Assembly (NCBI GenBank): GCA_013054445.1
Contig: JAAMPI010000718.1
Span: 1-27,532 of the forward strand
Reading direction: 5' to 3'
Origin: Cudoniella acicularis
Taxonomy: Eukaryota > Ascomycota > Leotiomycetes > Helotiales > Helotiaceae
DNA: 27,532 nt
The notes beneath the pieces are model-generated. The model did not search any database. It was not told the origin of the DNA and worked only from the letters and a program-made list of their open reading frames with translations. Below, piece after piece: positions 20,111 through 27,532 of the stretch. The position numbers and the translations under genes are program-made. How positions within the stretch are numbered: the first letter of the stretch is position 1; every line of letters starts with the position of its first letter.

Positions 20111-21958
20111 ATGTTTCAGAATTCTCAGTGTCTCACACCTGCTGAAGAATTGAGTCTTCTATTCCCTTTCTCAGTTCCTTTTCAACTAATTGTAGAGATG
20201 AATAGTAGAGGCAAGTTCTACAGTGAATTTGCAATAAAAGTTGATTTCAGTCTAGAAATGAGTAAAGCGTTAAAGAATCAGGAAATGAAAGGCTTTCTAG
20301 GACATGGCCCTGGTGTTTCTACGAGCGAAGTCAAAGATAAGAAAAAGCTCCCTCCCGTGGAGCTTCCTCATGGGAGAAGAATTTTTGCAGTCACTCTGCG
20401 CATCCGCTTTGCCGTCGCACATCCTCAATACACATTTCAAGCAAATTAAATATCAGAAAGAACTTCATTAAGCACTTCTCAAGCATATCGGAGCTTCCGG
20501 AGCCATCTACGGAACAGTCATTGTCGGGCTCCAAGCTGCTCAACCTCTAGAGGGATCTGCACCATTCGAAATCTTGTCTAGGTGACTTGTGGAAGGATAT
20601 TCATGCAAAAGCAGCCGAAGATATGTCTGGGTAAATACCTACAATGTCAAAACTGACTCAAATCATGCCAGAAACTGTATACCAAATCTGCTTTCCCAAT
20701 TTTTCGAGCAGATTGTTATCATAAAAGACTGACACAACTAGGTTTCTCTGCAAGCGCAAAAGCCCTTTTGAAGGACTAGAATGGATCCACATAAGCCAGT
20801 ATAATCTTCCACAGCATACACAAATCGTTATTCGAAGCATTCACTCACAAGACTATTCGATATCGATTCGCGAAGGACCAGAACTTCCGAAAAACGCTTT
20901 ACAATAACGACGGTCTTCAGGGCCCAGATTTTTACCCCATAACATTGTTTCAGGAGGCGAAAAGGGAATTTACAAGCGTACATATACATTAGAAGGATAT
21001 TCAGTCCGTAGCAGAAAGTCTAGAGCCCTGATTGGTAGCTTCTGCTAGATCTTGACGGAGAAGGCGCGACTATCGATTGAACACATTTTGCAGAAGACAA
21101 GAGTGACCTGCAAGCCTGCTCGTAGATATAATTACAAGGGGGGAAGACATGGAGAAGGCACTGCCGTCAAGCACCCTATTCGAGGAGGCAAAAACCTTAT
21201 ACAAGAGCATCAGCAAATAGAACTGCAGAACACTGAGACATGGAGAAGGCGCGACCGTCAAGCACATTGTTCATAGAGGCAAAGACCATCTGCAGGCTTG
21301 CTCGCAGATACTGTTACAGGGGAAAGAGACACAGATTCTGGGGACCTTTTTCTTGCTGCTCCTGCCTCCGATGATTCAGACCATGCTGGCGCAGTAATAC
21401 AACTGTGGGAGCAATCCCTGGTTGGGTGCAGAAGCAGCATCTACCTCCAATTGGGAATGCACGATCTAAATAACGAGTTTTAATATCTTCTGCGAACCCA
21501 TATGCCTTGCCACCGAGTCACCCTGAGGCTCTCAGAATACCCTACAAGACGTTGAAACTTTCTAACTCCACTCGCCAGTACCTGGGCAAGCACACAATTG
21601 CACAAGGCTGAGATAACTGAGGGCATACTTTGACCGGCGGTGGGTGACCTTGGCAGCACTATTAACGGGATTTTATTTTCACAATGGCGATTTTAATACT
21701 ATTAAGATACAAGAGCAAGAGATTTGCAATGATGAACGATTGCTTTTGCGGGTTAGGAAGAAGGTGCTTCTGCAGAACTATTGGGCCAAGGAGGATGCCA
21801 GAATCCGATCCGCGGGAATCATGGCAACTTTCCAGAGGCAGGAGAAGATATCAGCACTCAGGGAAGACATATTTATAAGCAGTGCGAGTTATAATTGAAG
21901 ATCTTGGAACAGCGGATAGCCGAAGAAGTGGTGGTGATGGAGAGTGCTTCGCAGAGTC
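20111..21958 (+). pseudogene. Decayed multi-frame gene relic, family unknown
   Basis: Protein-like stretches follow one another in changing frames: 20111-20449 (112 codons from ATG), about 20480-20580 (LLKHIGASGAIYGTVIVGL), about 20575-20635 (LGDLWKDIHAKAAEDMSG, followed by a plausible GTAAAT...CCAG intron), about 20850-20990 (LYNNDGLQGPDFYPITLF), three degenerate repeats at 21057-21330, and 21690-21897 (NDERLLLRVRKKVLLQNYW). Stops and frame changes separate them. The repeats carry a GEGATVKHI-like motif vaguely like ankyrin helices, but this is weak. I do not recognise the family; alternatively several unrelated small relics lie here. Confidence 0.4.
21057..21330 (+). repeat. Three degenerate tandem repeats of about 91-94 bp
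   Basis: Copies start with GGAGAAGGC at 21057, 21151 and 21242. Copies 1 and 3 are closest (shared GGAGAAGGCGCGAC, CACATT, and a CTGCA-GC-TGCTCG-AGATA pattern further on); copy 2 diverges after GTCAAGCAC. The period near 30 codons suggests a repeat-domain protein. Confidence 0.55.
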
Positions 21959-21959
21959 A

Positions 21960-22591
21960 CAGCGATTCGAAAAACAACCTATTTACGCCACAATTCCCAA
22001 AATTGCTACTCTGAGATATCATTGCAATAATTTAGACTTCTGAGTAATCTATCTTGCAATGTTATTCAAAATTTTCAAACATAAGCGCCTTTAATTTGGT
22101 GGTTCTTTAATATCTTTGAAGTGTTGCCCGGGTTTTCGCTAAGCATATCGCGGCACAACCGAAGATACACAATGCAGGAATTTGAGAAAAAGCCGTCACG
22201 TCTGCACGAATTGGACTGTTCTAACATAATCATAAGAGATTAACACTACGGAGAGGAGGCTTGTTTGAACCTCAGAGTCACTGTCAAGCTGTAGTGGTCG
22301 TTACTGCACAGAAAGGACCCCTAACTTTAATACAACATTTATCAGTGCAACTTAAATTTAAAACCAATGGAACTTATGATAAAGATTATAAGCAAGGCAG
22401 TCTAATATACTGTAGAGCTTGAAAGGAAAATAATTTGTTGTAGCCTTTTAATTATTAAAGTATTTGAACTTTCGCAGTACGGTATATCGGCCGCTCTTTT
22501 ATCCGCCGTAGAGCACGTGTTATAGTGGGACGCAACGAGAACTCGGTTATATGCTAAAATAAGAGGATTTTGGTCACAAGTCAGCAGACAT
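21960..22591. other. Intergenic upstream of the tRNA gene
   Basis: No gene seen. Positions 22091-22128 (TTTAATTTGGTGGTTC... to TTTGAAGTGTT) resemble 3428-3462 near the 2EXR cluster, probably an old dispersed repeat. Confidence 0.4.
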
Positions 22592-22605
22592 GGTCTTATG
22601 GTCTA

Positions 22606-22662
22606 GTACAGCCACCCCACCCAATTATCTCTTTATAATCTTCTAACTTACGATCTGTGCAG
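22606..22662 (+). other. 57-bp GT-AG intron-like insertion in the tRNA D-loop
   Basis: It lies exactly between A14 and G15, starts GTACAG and ends CTAACTTACGATCTGTGCAG. So it has a CTAAC branch site about 15 nt before a CAG acceptor and the length of introns in neighbouring protein genes. Removal restores TGGTCTAGTGGTATG. It interrupts the internal A-box, although its own first bases (GT) partly rebuild it. It does not resemble a canonical tRNA intron in position or folding. Equally, it could be read as an insertion with a 2-bp GT duplication. Confidence 0.7.
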
Positions 22663-22684
22663 GTGGTATGATTCTCGCTTAGGG

Positions 22685-22701
22685 TTTACCTTAAGTTCAA
22701 T
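22685..22701 (+). other. Canonical 17-nt tRNA intron
   Basis: It lies one base 3' of the anticodon (after position 37). CCTTAAG inside it can pair with the anticodon-loop CTTAGGG (one G-U pair), the arrangement recognised by the tRNA splicing endonuclease. Confidence 0.75.
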
Positions 22702-22742
22702 TGCGAGAGGCCCCGCGTTCGAATCGCGGTAAGACCCCATTA

Positions 22743-22747
22743 TTTTT
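22743..22747 (+). terminator. RNA polymerase III T-run terminator
   Basis: TTTTT five bases after the tRNA end, with a T19 run as backup at 22756-22774. Confidence 0.65.
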
Positions 22748-22755
22748 CTCCCTAA

Positions 22756-22764
22756 TTTTTTTTT

Positions 22765-22795
<31 letters not shown>
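22756..22795 (+). repeat. T19-G21 homopolymer junction
   Basis: Nineteen T followed directly by twenty-one G, then immediately by dehydrogenase coding sequence. It may be a sequencing or assembly artefact, or a real junction where the 5' end of the dehydrogenase was lost. Confidence 0.9.
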
Positions 22796-23554
22796 CTTGC
22801 CTCCCTCGACCCCTTTCCCGGAGACATCGCCGAGAATCTTCAGAATGCCGCCCGATCCGGCAATCACCCAAATCCAAACATCTCTATTATTCATTTCGAT
22901 GTCCTGGATCAAAACTCCATTGATACAGCCGCGTCCAGTATCTCTGCTAGCTTTGGGAACAAACTCGATATCCTAATAAACTGCGCGGGCTACATGGCTC
23001 CAGCAGCATCCATCTCTTCCTCAGATGATGACGAATATTGGAGGACTTTTGAAATCAACCTTCGTGGCACATACCGTGTAACCAAGGCCTTCCTTCCTCT
23101 GCTCCTCTCCAATCCCGATGGTTTAAAAACAATCGTCAACTTCTCTTCGATCGCCGCCCACAACCTGCGCATAGAGTATAGTGCATATGGAATTTCAAAA
23201 TATGCCATCTTACGATTTACCGAGTTCTTAATGGCAGAAAATGCCGGCAATGGATTGCTAACATTTTGTGTGCATCCTGGAGCAATTATGACAAAGTTGG
23301 CGGAGAGAATGCCGAAGGCTGTCCTGGCTGGTGAGCTCTATTTTGCGCTGGGTTCTAGAGGGTAATATTAACAAGGGATAGGTTTGAAAGATACGCCAGA
23401 GATGGCCGCCGATACGATTGTGTTTCTAACGCAAGAGAGGAGAGAGTGGCTTGCGGGAAGGTATTTGAGTTGTACGTGGGATGTGCCTGAGCTTCTGGCG
23501 AGGGAGACGGAGATTGTTGAAGGTGATAAATTGAAAATGAGGATGGTACTGTAG
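22796..23554 (+). pseudogene. Short-chain dehydrogenase/reductase, N-terminally truncated
   Basis: The open frame starts right after the G-run and continues through one intron, 23331-23381 (51 bp, GTGAGC...GATAG), to TAG at 23552-23554. SDR hallmarks: IIHFDVLD (Asp of the adenine pocket), LDILINCAGYMAPA (NNAG-type motif), the active-site Ser in IVNFSSIAA, YGISK (YxxxK catalytic pair), and VHPGAIMTKL after the active site. The Rossmann TGxxxGxG turn and first helix (about 45 residues) are absent; instead there are glycines from poly-G and a tRNA 60 bp upstream. Without the cofactor-binding turn it should be inactive. The internal ATG at 22994 would make an even shorter protein. If the homopolymer is an assembly error, an intact gene may exist. 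Confidence 0.75.
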
Positions 23555-24008
23555 GTGAGGGGCCGACGATATCATAAGACGCTATCCCAGTGCCCGTACT
23601 CAATCCTCGAAAAATGGACCTGACATCCTTCTAAGAGTATTTCTGGGAATGCTGATCCAATCTTGGTAGATGCCCATATTAAATGCTAACCGAGTCATAG
23701 TAAAGGAGTTGTCTTATTCAAAAACAGCATGTTCTTACCCATTCACACCATCTCCGTTCCCGGTGAACTCGCTTCCGCACATGATTAGAACAAAAGTACA
23801 TCTAAGAACAGGCGGAGAAACCCACCAGAGAACAATTCCATATGTTTCTGTTCCATTCACATATATTCCAGGTTTCCTTTTCCTTCTTTCAACTTTGCTT
23901 TCCCCAACCACATCGAAATTCTGAAGCGGTGGGAAAGTCCAAACCCCAACCCACTCCAGAGTCTCTACTACCAGTAACTACAAGTCTCTTACAAATTCGA
24001 TTCTCACA
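23555..24008. other. Intergenic, promoter side of the membrane protein gene
   Basis: Pyrimidine-rich tracts at 23840-23920 fit a fungal promoter or 5' leader. No gene recognised. Confidence 0.4.
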
Positions 24009-24821
24009 ATGGCAGGCATCCCGCTGTCACCCCCATACCCACCTGGGAAACTAGACTATGGAGCCTTCGAACAAATCCCACTTGAGCAACTGCCGCGCCC
24101 GGTAGTAGCTAAAGAGGAACCAAACATGGAATGGTACAAACCGAATCCAAAACGCAAACGACGTTGGTTCATCCTCAGCATCGTTATTTTGGCCATCGCT
24201 GTGATTGTGTTCGCGACATTCTTCGGAATCAACACGTACAAACTGCAACACCAACCAACGCCTCAAAACATCACAACAACAGTAACCATGACGCAGACTA
24301 GCACATTTTCCACGTCATTTTGGAATACCACGACGGCTACAGTATCAACAACTGTAACACCTATCTCCTACCCATGTCACAACGTTGCGGACCCAGATCA
24401 CAACATTGGCAACTACTGCACCTGCGACAATGGAGTATCCTTGCCTATAGCCAGTGCAATCGACAAAAATACCGGGACTGACTACATGCCTTGTCCTTAT
24501 ACATATTGGGGGCCCAACGATTTGTTGACTACAGGCTCTGCGGATAATGGAGTGGGTGGAGGGTTTTTGGACAACACTAACGTTCCTCCTGCGGGAGGAC
24601 CCACTCCCACTCCAACTCCAACTCCAACCCTCACTTCCACTCCGATTCCCACTTCCCCTCCCGCAGCTCCTCCTATCGCGCCACCTGTTACCGCCGCTCC
24701 AACTTCCCACATATGTATTGCAAATGGAACAGAGATGACATTCACGGAGCTCCCTGCCTCTTCCAGGTCCTACGTTTGCATTAACCCAGACGGATCATTG
24801 ACCACGCTGACCGGTAATTGA
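24009..24821 (+). CDS. Type II single-pass membrane protein, Thr/Pro-rich, 270 aa
   Basis: Intact single exon from ATG 24009. The N-terminal about 48 residues are Pro-rich and end in a strongly basic KPNPKRKRR. One membrane segment spans about residues 53-75 (WFILSIVILAIAVIVFATFF). By the positive-inside rule the rest is extracellular or lumenal: a Thr-rich stalk (about 85-117), a region with four Cys (YPCHN, YCTCDN, MPCPY), a Thr-Pro repeat linker (about 198-230) and a short end with two more Cys (HICIAN, YVCINPD). N-glycosylation sequons and Thr-rich stretches predict heavy glycosylation. This layout resembles many cell-surface proteins of unknown role in filamentous ascomycetes. No enzymatic domain is recognised. 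Confidence 0.75.
   Translation: MAGIPLSPPYPPGKLDYGAFEQIPLEQLPRPVVAKEEPNMEWYKPNPKRKRRWFILSIVILAIAVIVFATFFGINTYKLQHQPTPQNITTTVTMTQTSTFSTSFWNTTTATVSTTVTPISYPCHNVADPDHNIGNYCTCDNGVSLPIASAIDKNTGTDYMPCPYTYWGPNDLLTTGSADNGVGGGFLDNTNVPPAGGPTPTPTPTPTLTSTPIPTSPPAAPPIAPPVTAAPTSHICIANGTEMTFTELPASSRSYVCINPDGSLTTLTGN
24602..24653 (+). repeat. Short ACTCCA-type hexanucleotide repeat encoding Pro-Thr linker
   Basis: Imperfect tandem CACTCC/CAACTCC units inside the membrane protein gene, translated as alternating Pro-Thr; likely length-variable. Confidence 0.6.
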
Positions 24822-26286
24822 TCAGGAAAAGCAAACGGATAGGTGTTTGTCCTCGGAGGTAGGAGATATCAGGTGATTTCGACAGGTTGAGGAATGAGAT
24901 GGCTAAGTGAGTACTTTGACTTTGCATTGATATTTTCCTAGTTGGGCTGGCTTCTCATGAAATTAGCATGGGATAATAAGTAGAGAATAGAATAGGCAAT
25001 GCAACCTCCACTGAACTGACAAATGACTTGTGAGTGTAAATATATAATTTTAACGCAACGACAGCAAGGCCTGTGCGCCTGCTCTCCATTTTACATAGCG
25101 ATTTTCTTTCTCTCCCTTCCTTGCTTCTCTCTCGCACACATATAAACATATTTATGTACGCCCCTCCTCCTTTCTATATGCATTCACCGACATTAACATA
25201 TAATAGGACCCAAAAATAATGGACTCAAGAAAACAAAACCTCCAAGTCAGGCAAGAGGGCAGGAGGGGAGCAAAAGACAGAGAATCGACTTCCCCATAAT
25301 CCAACAGACCATAGAAGGAGCCTGAGACGAAAGACCTTAAGTAGCAAGTGACGAAGGTGGAAGGTAGAACTTCTGGTCAGGGAGAGTGACAAGGGCCCTC
25401 GTGTATATTTTTCTATGTACCCCTTACAGAAAGTGCTACAATTCTACGTACGCCAACCGGTACTCCCGTACGAAAAGAACTTTAAACTTTACTGTGAAAT
25501 TGAAATGTATAACCATACTTGACGGGGATTGGAATTCATTGATTTTTTTGGGGTTGCCAGAACTCGAATTTCGAGTAGGAATTGAAAATAATACTGTAAA
25601 GATATTTTTGGAATTAATATAGTATTAAACCTCACGGCCTCTACCCCTAGATTTTTAGTTTTTTCCCTAGAAGGAAGGAATTCAAAACCTAAGATGCTTA
25701 CATGTGCAATTTCATTGGTAGATAATCTCGTTTTATCGAACTGTTGGTTAGCCGTCTCATCTCTACGTAAAATTCCCAAAACCTGTACTACGTACCTGCC
25801 ATGCGCATTACGCAGCAAAACCCAAACATCGATTAACGGAAACATTTAACGCTGTCCAGCTGTTATTGTAACTAGCATTGTTTCAAGCTTATATCCCAGA
25901 AATCACTTCAGATGTATCTTTACCGCGAATGAGATTCGCTAATTCGTGTAAATTTTCATAATTTGTGTATAAAGGTTTTATTGGGAGGAGGATTCTAGGT
26001 GAAACTACGTTTGTTAGATAAGGCGGCTCTACGTGAAAGAAATGGAAAACACCAACATAACGGCGATGGCGAGGGAGTTTGATACATGAGAGAGATTTTG
26101 AGTGAAAAGGGGGGGGGGGAAGATGTATAAAAGCATTTGGAAATCCACTTGGTTTTGAGCATCGCTCTTCACTATCACCACCAGCAGACATCAAGACTCA
26201 AGAGATTCAATCATCTTATCAATCTTTACTAAATTCTCAAATTTCACTTTGGATATATTATTTTTATCAATCAACTAACCGTCAAC
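24822..26286. other. Intergenic, no firm gene
   Basis: About 1.46 kb. A minus-strand frame 25489-25845 (MFPLIDVWVLL start) includes a plausible intron (GTACGT...GGCTAACCAACAG), but splicing leaves only about 30 codons, so it is not called. The right end is the promoter and leader of the 71-aa secreted protein, with a G-run near 26110. Confidence 0.45.
26126..26132 (+). promoter_or_regulatory. TATA box of the 71-aa secreted-protein gene
   Basis: TATAAAA about 160 bp before the ATG at 26287, followed by a C/A- and T-rich leader typical of strongly expressed fungal genes. Confidence 0.5.
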
Positions 26287-26611
26287 ATGCAAGTTAGTTA
26301 TCCCTCCCTCCTTACCATTCACTCATTCTCCTATTTTGATCTCCTCCCCAACACCGCCAGCTATACACTTACAATACACTAACAACTCTTACCATAAACA
26401 GTTCTCAATCACCACCGCAATCCTCCTCGCAGCCACTGCCATCGTCAGCGTGCACGCCTGCGTCGATAACGGACAGCCTGGTTGCACCAATAATGCCAGG
26501 CGTGGCTTGACGAACCTTCCAAGGGCGTGGATGGAGAGCCGTGGACTTTTGGCCGCGAATAAGGAGAGGGATGCTGCTGCTGAGGCCGAGGTGGTGGAGA
26601 TTGCCGCTTGA
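26287..26611 (+). CDS. Small secreted protein, 71 aa, intron after codon 2
   Basis: Exon 1 is only ATG CAA (26287-26292). Intron 26293-26401 (109 bp, GTTAGT...AAACAG) is followed by exon 2, 26402-26611. The spliced start MQFSITTAILLAATAIVSVHA is a signal peptide with likely cleavage before CVDNG. The mature peptide is about 50 residues with just two Cys (CVDNGQPGC) and an Ala/Glu-rich end (AAAEAEVVEIAA). The ATG sits in a good context (GTCAACATGC). Small size, secretion and strong promoter features are common for abundantly secreted fungal peptides; no family is recognised. The alternative, starting upstream inside the intron frame, would destroy the signal peptide. Confidence 0.72.
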
Positions 26612-27532
26612 GCATAGCGCTTGCTTGTAAGCTCTCTCCCTCCCACCTGACACCAGAAAATTCCTGAATTGCTGACTGATAAATTCAGGGCAAAAAAATG
26701 ACAAAATGTATACGGTTCGGATGGAGTTTAGATGTCGAGGGATAAAGCGCCATAGAGCGGTTGCTGGCTGTGTTTGATGGTGTACGGATATGAGATGGGA
26801 TATGAGGCTATTAAATTTGATTTGGATCAATTTTGCTCTCCTCGTACAGACCTTTCCTGTTTTCACTGCGAAATAATAGTTAAATCAAAAGTTACCTTTA
26901 AGACAAAGAAAGTTGCTTTGGTGCGATGACCCCGCTGCTGCACGTGACAGGATATTTCGAGGAAGAAGCCATCCGGGCCGAAACTGCGGGAGGGGGGAGG
27001 ATATCGGCAGGAAGCGCAAATGGTGTCTTCGGGAGCTTACTTTTTATATCAGGTGCGTTTTCTTAGGTAAGGGCGTTGGTACTCGAGTAAAGAAGTAGTT
27101 CTTTGTAAGCATTAACAGCATTGTATCGTAAAAACAAAGTCTAGTCTCCATGGTCTTCTCCTCACAATATATTTATTATCAGGAAGAAAGGAAGGGTCTC
27201 CACCTGCGATCTCGCCATCTGCCGTCCGGCCAGGGGTTTTCGTCTCGCTTCAAAGATTTCGGATAAACCTTCCGTATTGGGAAACGCGTGGGGCCTTATC
27301 CCGGGAAGCGCCACCACACACCGTCACCAAGACTGTTGAAGCTTCACCAAGCGTCCTGGGAGGAGGGGACACTGACTATTTTGCTTTTGGACGTATAAGT
27401 ATCAAGTGCAGGCACAAGAACACCATTTTCTTCCGCCTGCGCACCCTTTCCTTTCTTACGCCCTTTTCTCTGCCTTGGAGATTTCTCCCCTTGTGGCATA
27501 ACACTTCCCTCATATCCAAAGTTTTCTCTTTC
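26612..27532. other. Right-end intergenic, probable promoter of an off-window gene
   Basis: No coding sequence accepted. From about 27380 a TATAAG-like element (GACGTATAAG) is followed by C/T-rich leader-like sequence (27430-27532), which suggests a plus-strand gene starting right of the window. CAGGGG/AGGGG stress-element-like motifs occur at 27229-27236 and 27361-27368. Confidence 0.4.

Larger units (their letters stand above)
22592..22737 (+). tRNA. tRNA-Pro(AGG) with two insertions (D-loop and anticodon loop)
   Basis: The acceptor stem GGTCTTA pairs perfectly with TAAGACC (22730-22736); the discriminator is C at 22737. The D-arm is split: TGGTCTA (22599-22605), then 57 extra bp, then GTGGTATGAT (22663 on). 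Joined, this is the standard tRNA-Pro D-arm. The anticodon stem CTCGC pairs with GCGAG around the loop TT-AGG-G...T; a 17-nt intron (22685-22701) follows position 37 as in many fungal tRNAs. The T-arm is CCGCG-TTCGAAT-CGCGG. Without both insertions it is 72 nt, the normal size for tRNA-Pro, with A14, G18, G19 and the T-loop intact. Activity depends on whether the D-loop insertion is removed. Confidence 0.85.

Noticed and set aside
22606..22662. Two adjacent partial tRNA genes instead of one interrupted gene
   Set aside because: The 5' piece supplies exactly nucleotides 1-14 and the 3' piece exactly 15 to the end, with perfectly matching acceptor strands, so one split gene is the better reading.
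25489..25845. Minus-strand 118-codon frame starting MFPLIDVW
   Set aside because: A good intron inside it would shorten the product to about 30 residues, and no homology is recognised.
26109..26119. G-run upstream of the 71-aa gene as a second assembly junction
   Set aside because: It is short and lies within continuous promoter-like sequence with no sign of a broken gene.

Overview
The window is genomic DNA of a filamentous ascomycete. Its genes carry short GT-AG introns of about 46-110 bp with CTAAC/CTGAC-type branch sites. The AT-rich spacers and relics contain C-to-T and G-to-A nonsense changes that resemble repeat-induced point mutation (RIP). 2EXR-type and DUF3716-like proteins suggest Leotiomycetes or a close relative, but that placement is an inference. 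No CRISPR array, rRNA, viral or bacterial feature is visible.

Layout: 1-1157 is the 3' part of a Dal5-like MFS anion transporter. 2102-7196 holds four 2EXR-type paralogues (three minus, one plus), every one broken by a premature stop. 8494-9146 encodes a 175-aa cysteine-containing secreted protein with two introns. 10096-11337 holds two related 146-147 aa proteins that both end in a CaaX prenylation box. 12619-14479 is a nested transposon: a small non-autonomous hAT-like element, with 8-bp target duplications, was invaded by a 1.44-kb Tc1/mariner element whose transposase is decayed. 15958-16905 and 18855-19911 are two related cysteine-cluster (DUF3716-like) genes. 20111-21958 is an unidentified gene relic with degenerate repeats of about 91 bp.

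The most unusual locus is 22592-22737. It is a structurally perfect tRNA-Pro(AGG) gene with the expected 17-nt anticodon-loop intron plus a second 57-bp GT...AG insertion in its D-loop. That insertion looks like a spliceosomal intron, and its exact removal restores a normal 72-nt tRNA. It is followed by a T19-G21 homopolymer junction and a short-chain dehydrogenase that lacks its N-terminal cofactor-binding region. The window ends with a type II single-pass membrane protein (24009-24821), a 71-aa secreted protein (26287-26611) and probable promoter DNA of a gene beyond the right edge.

There are no operons. The genes are independent and many belong to local paralogous sets. The overall picture is an accessory, fast-turnover region shaped by tandem duplication, transposition, point-mutational decay and small secreted or membrane-targeted proteins.
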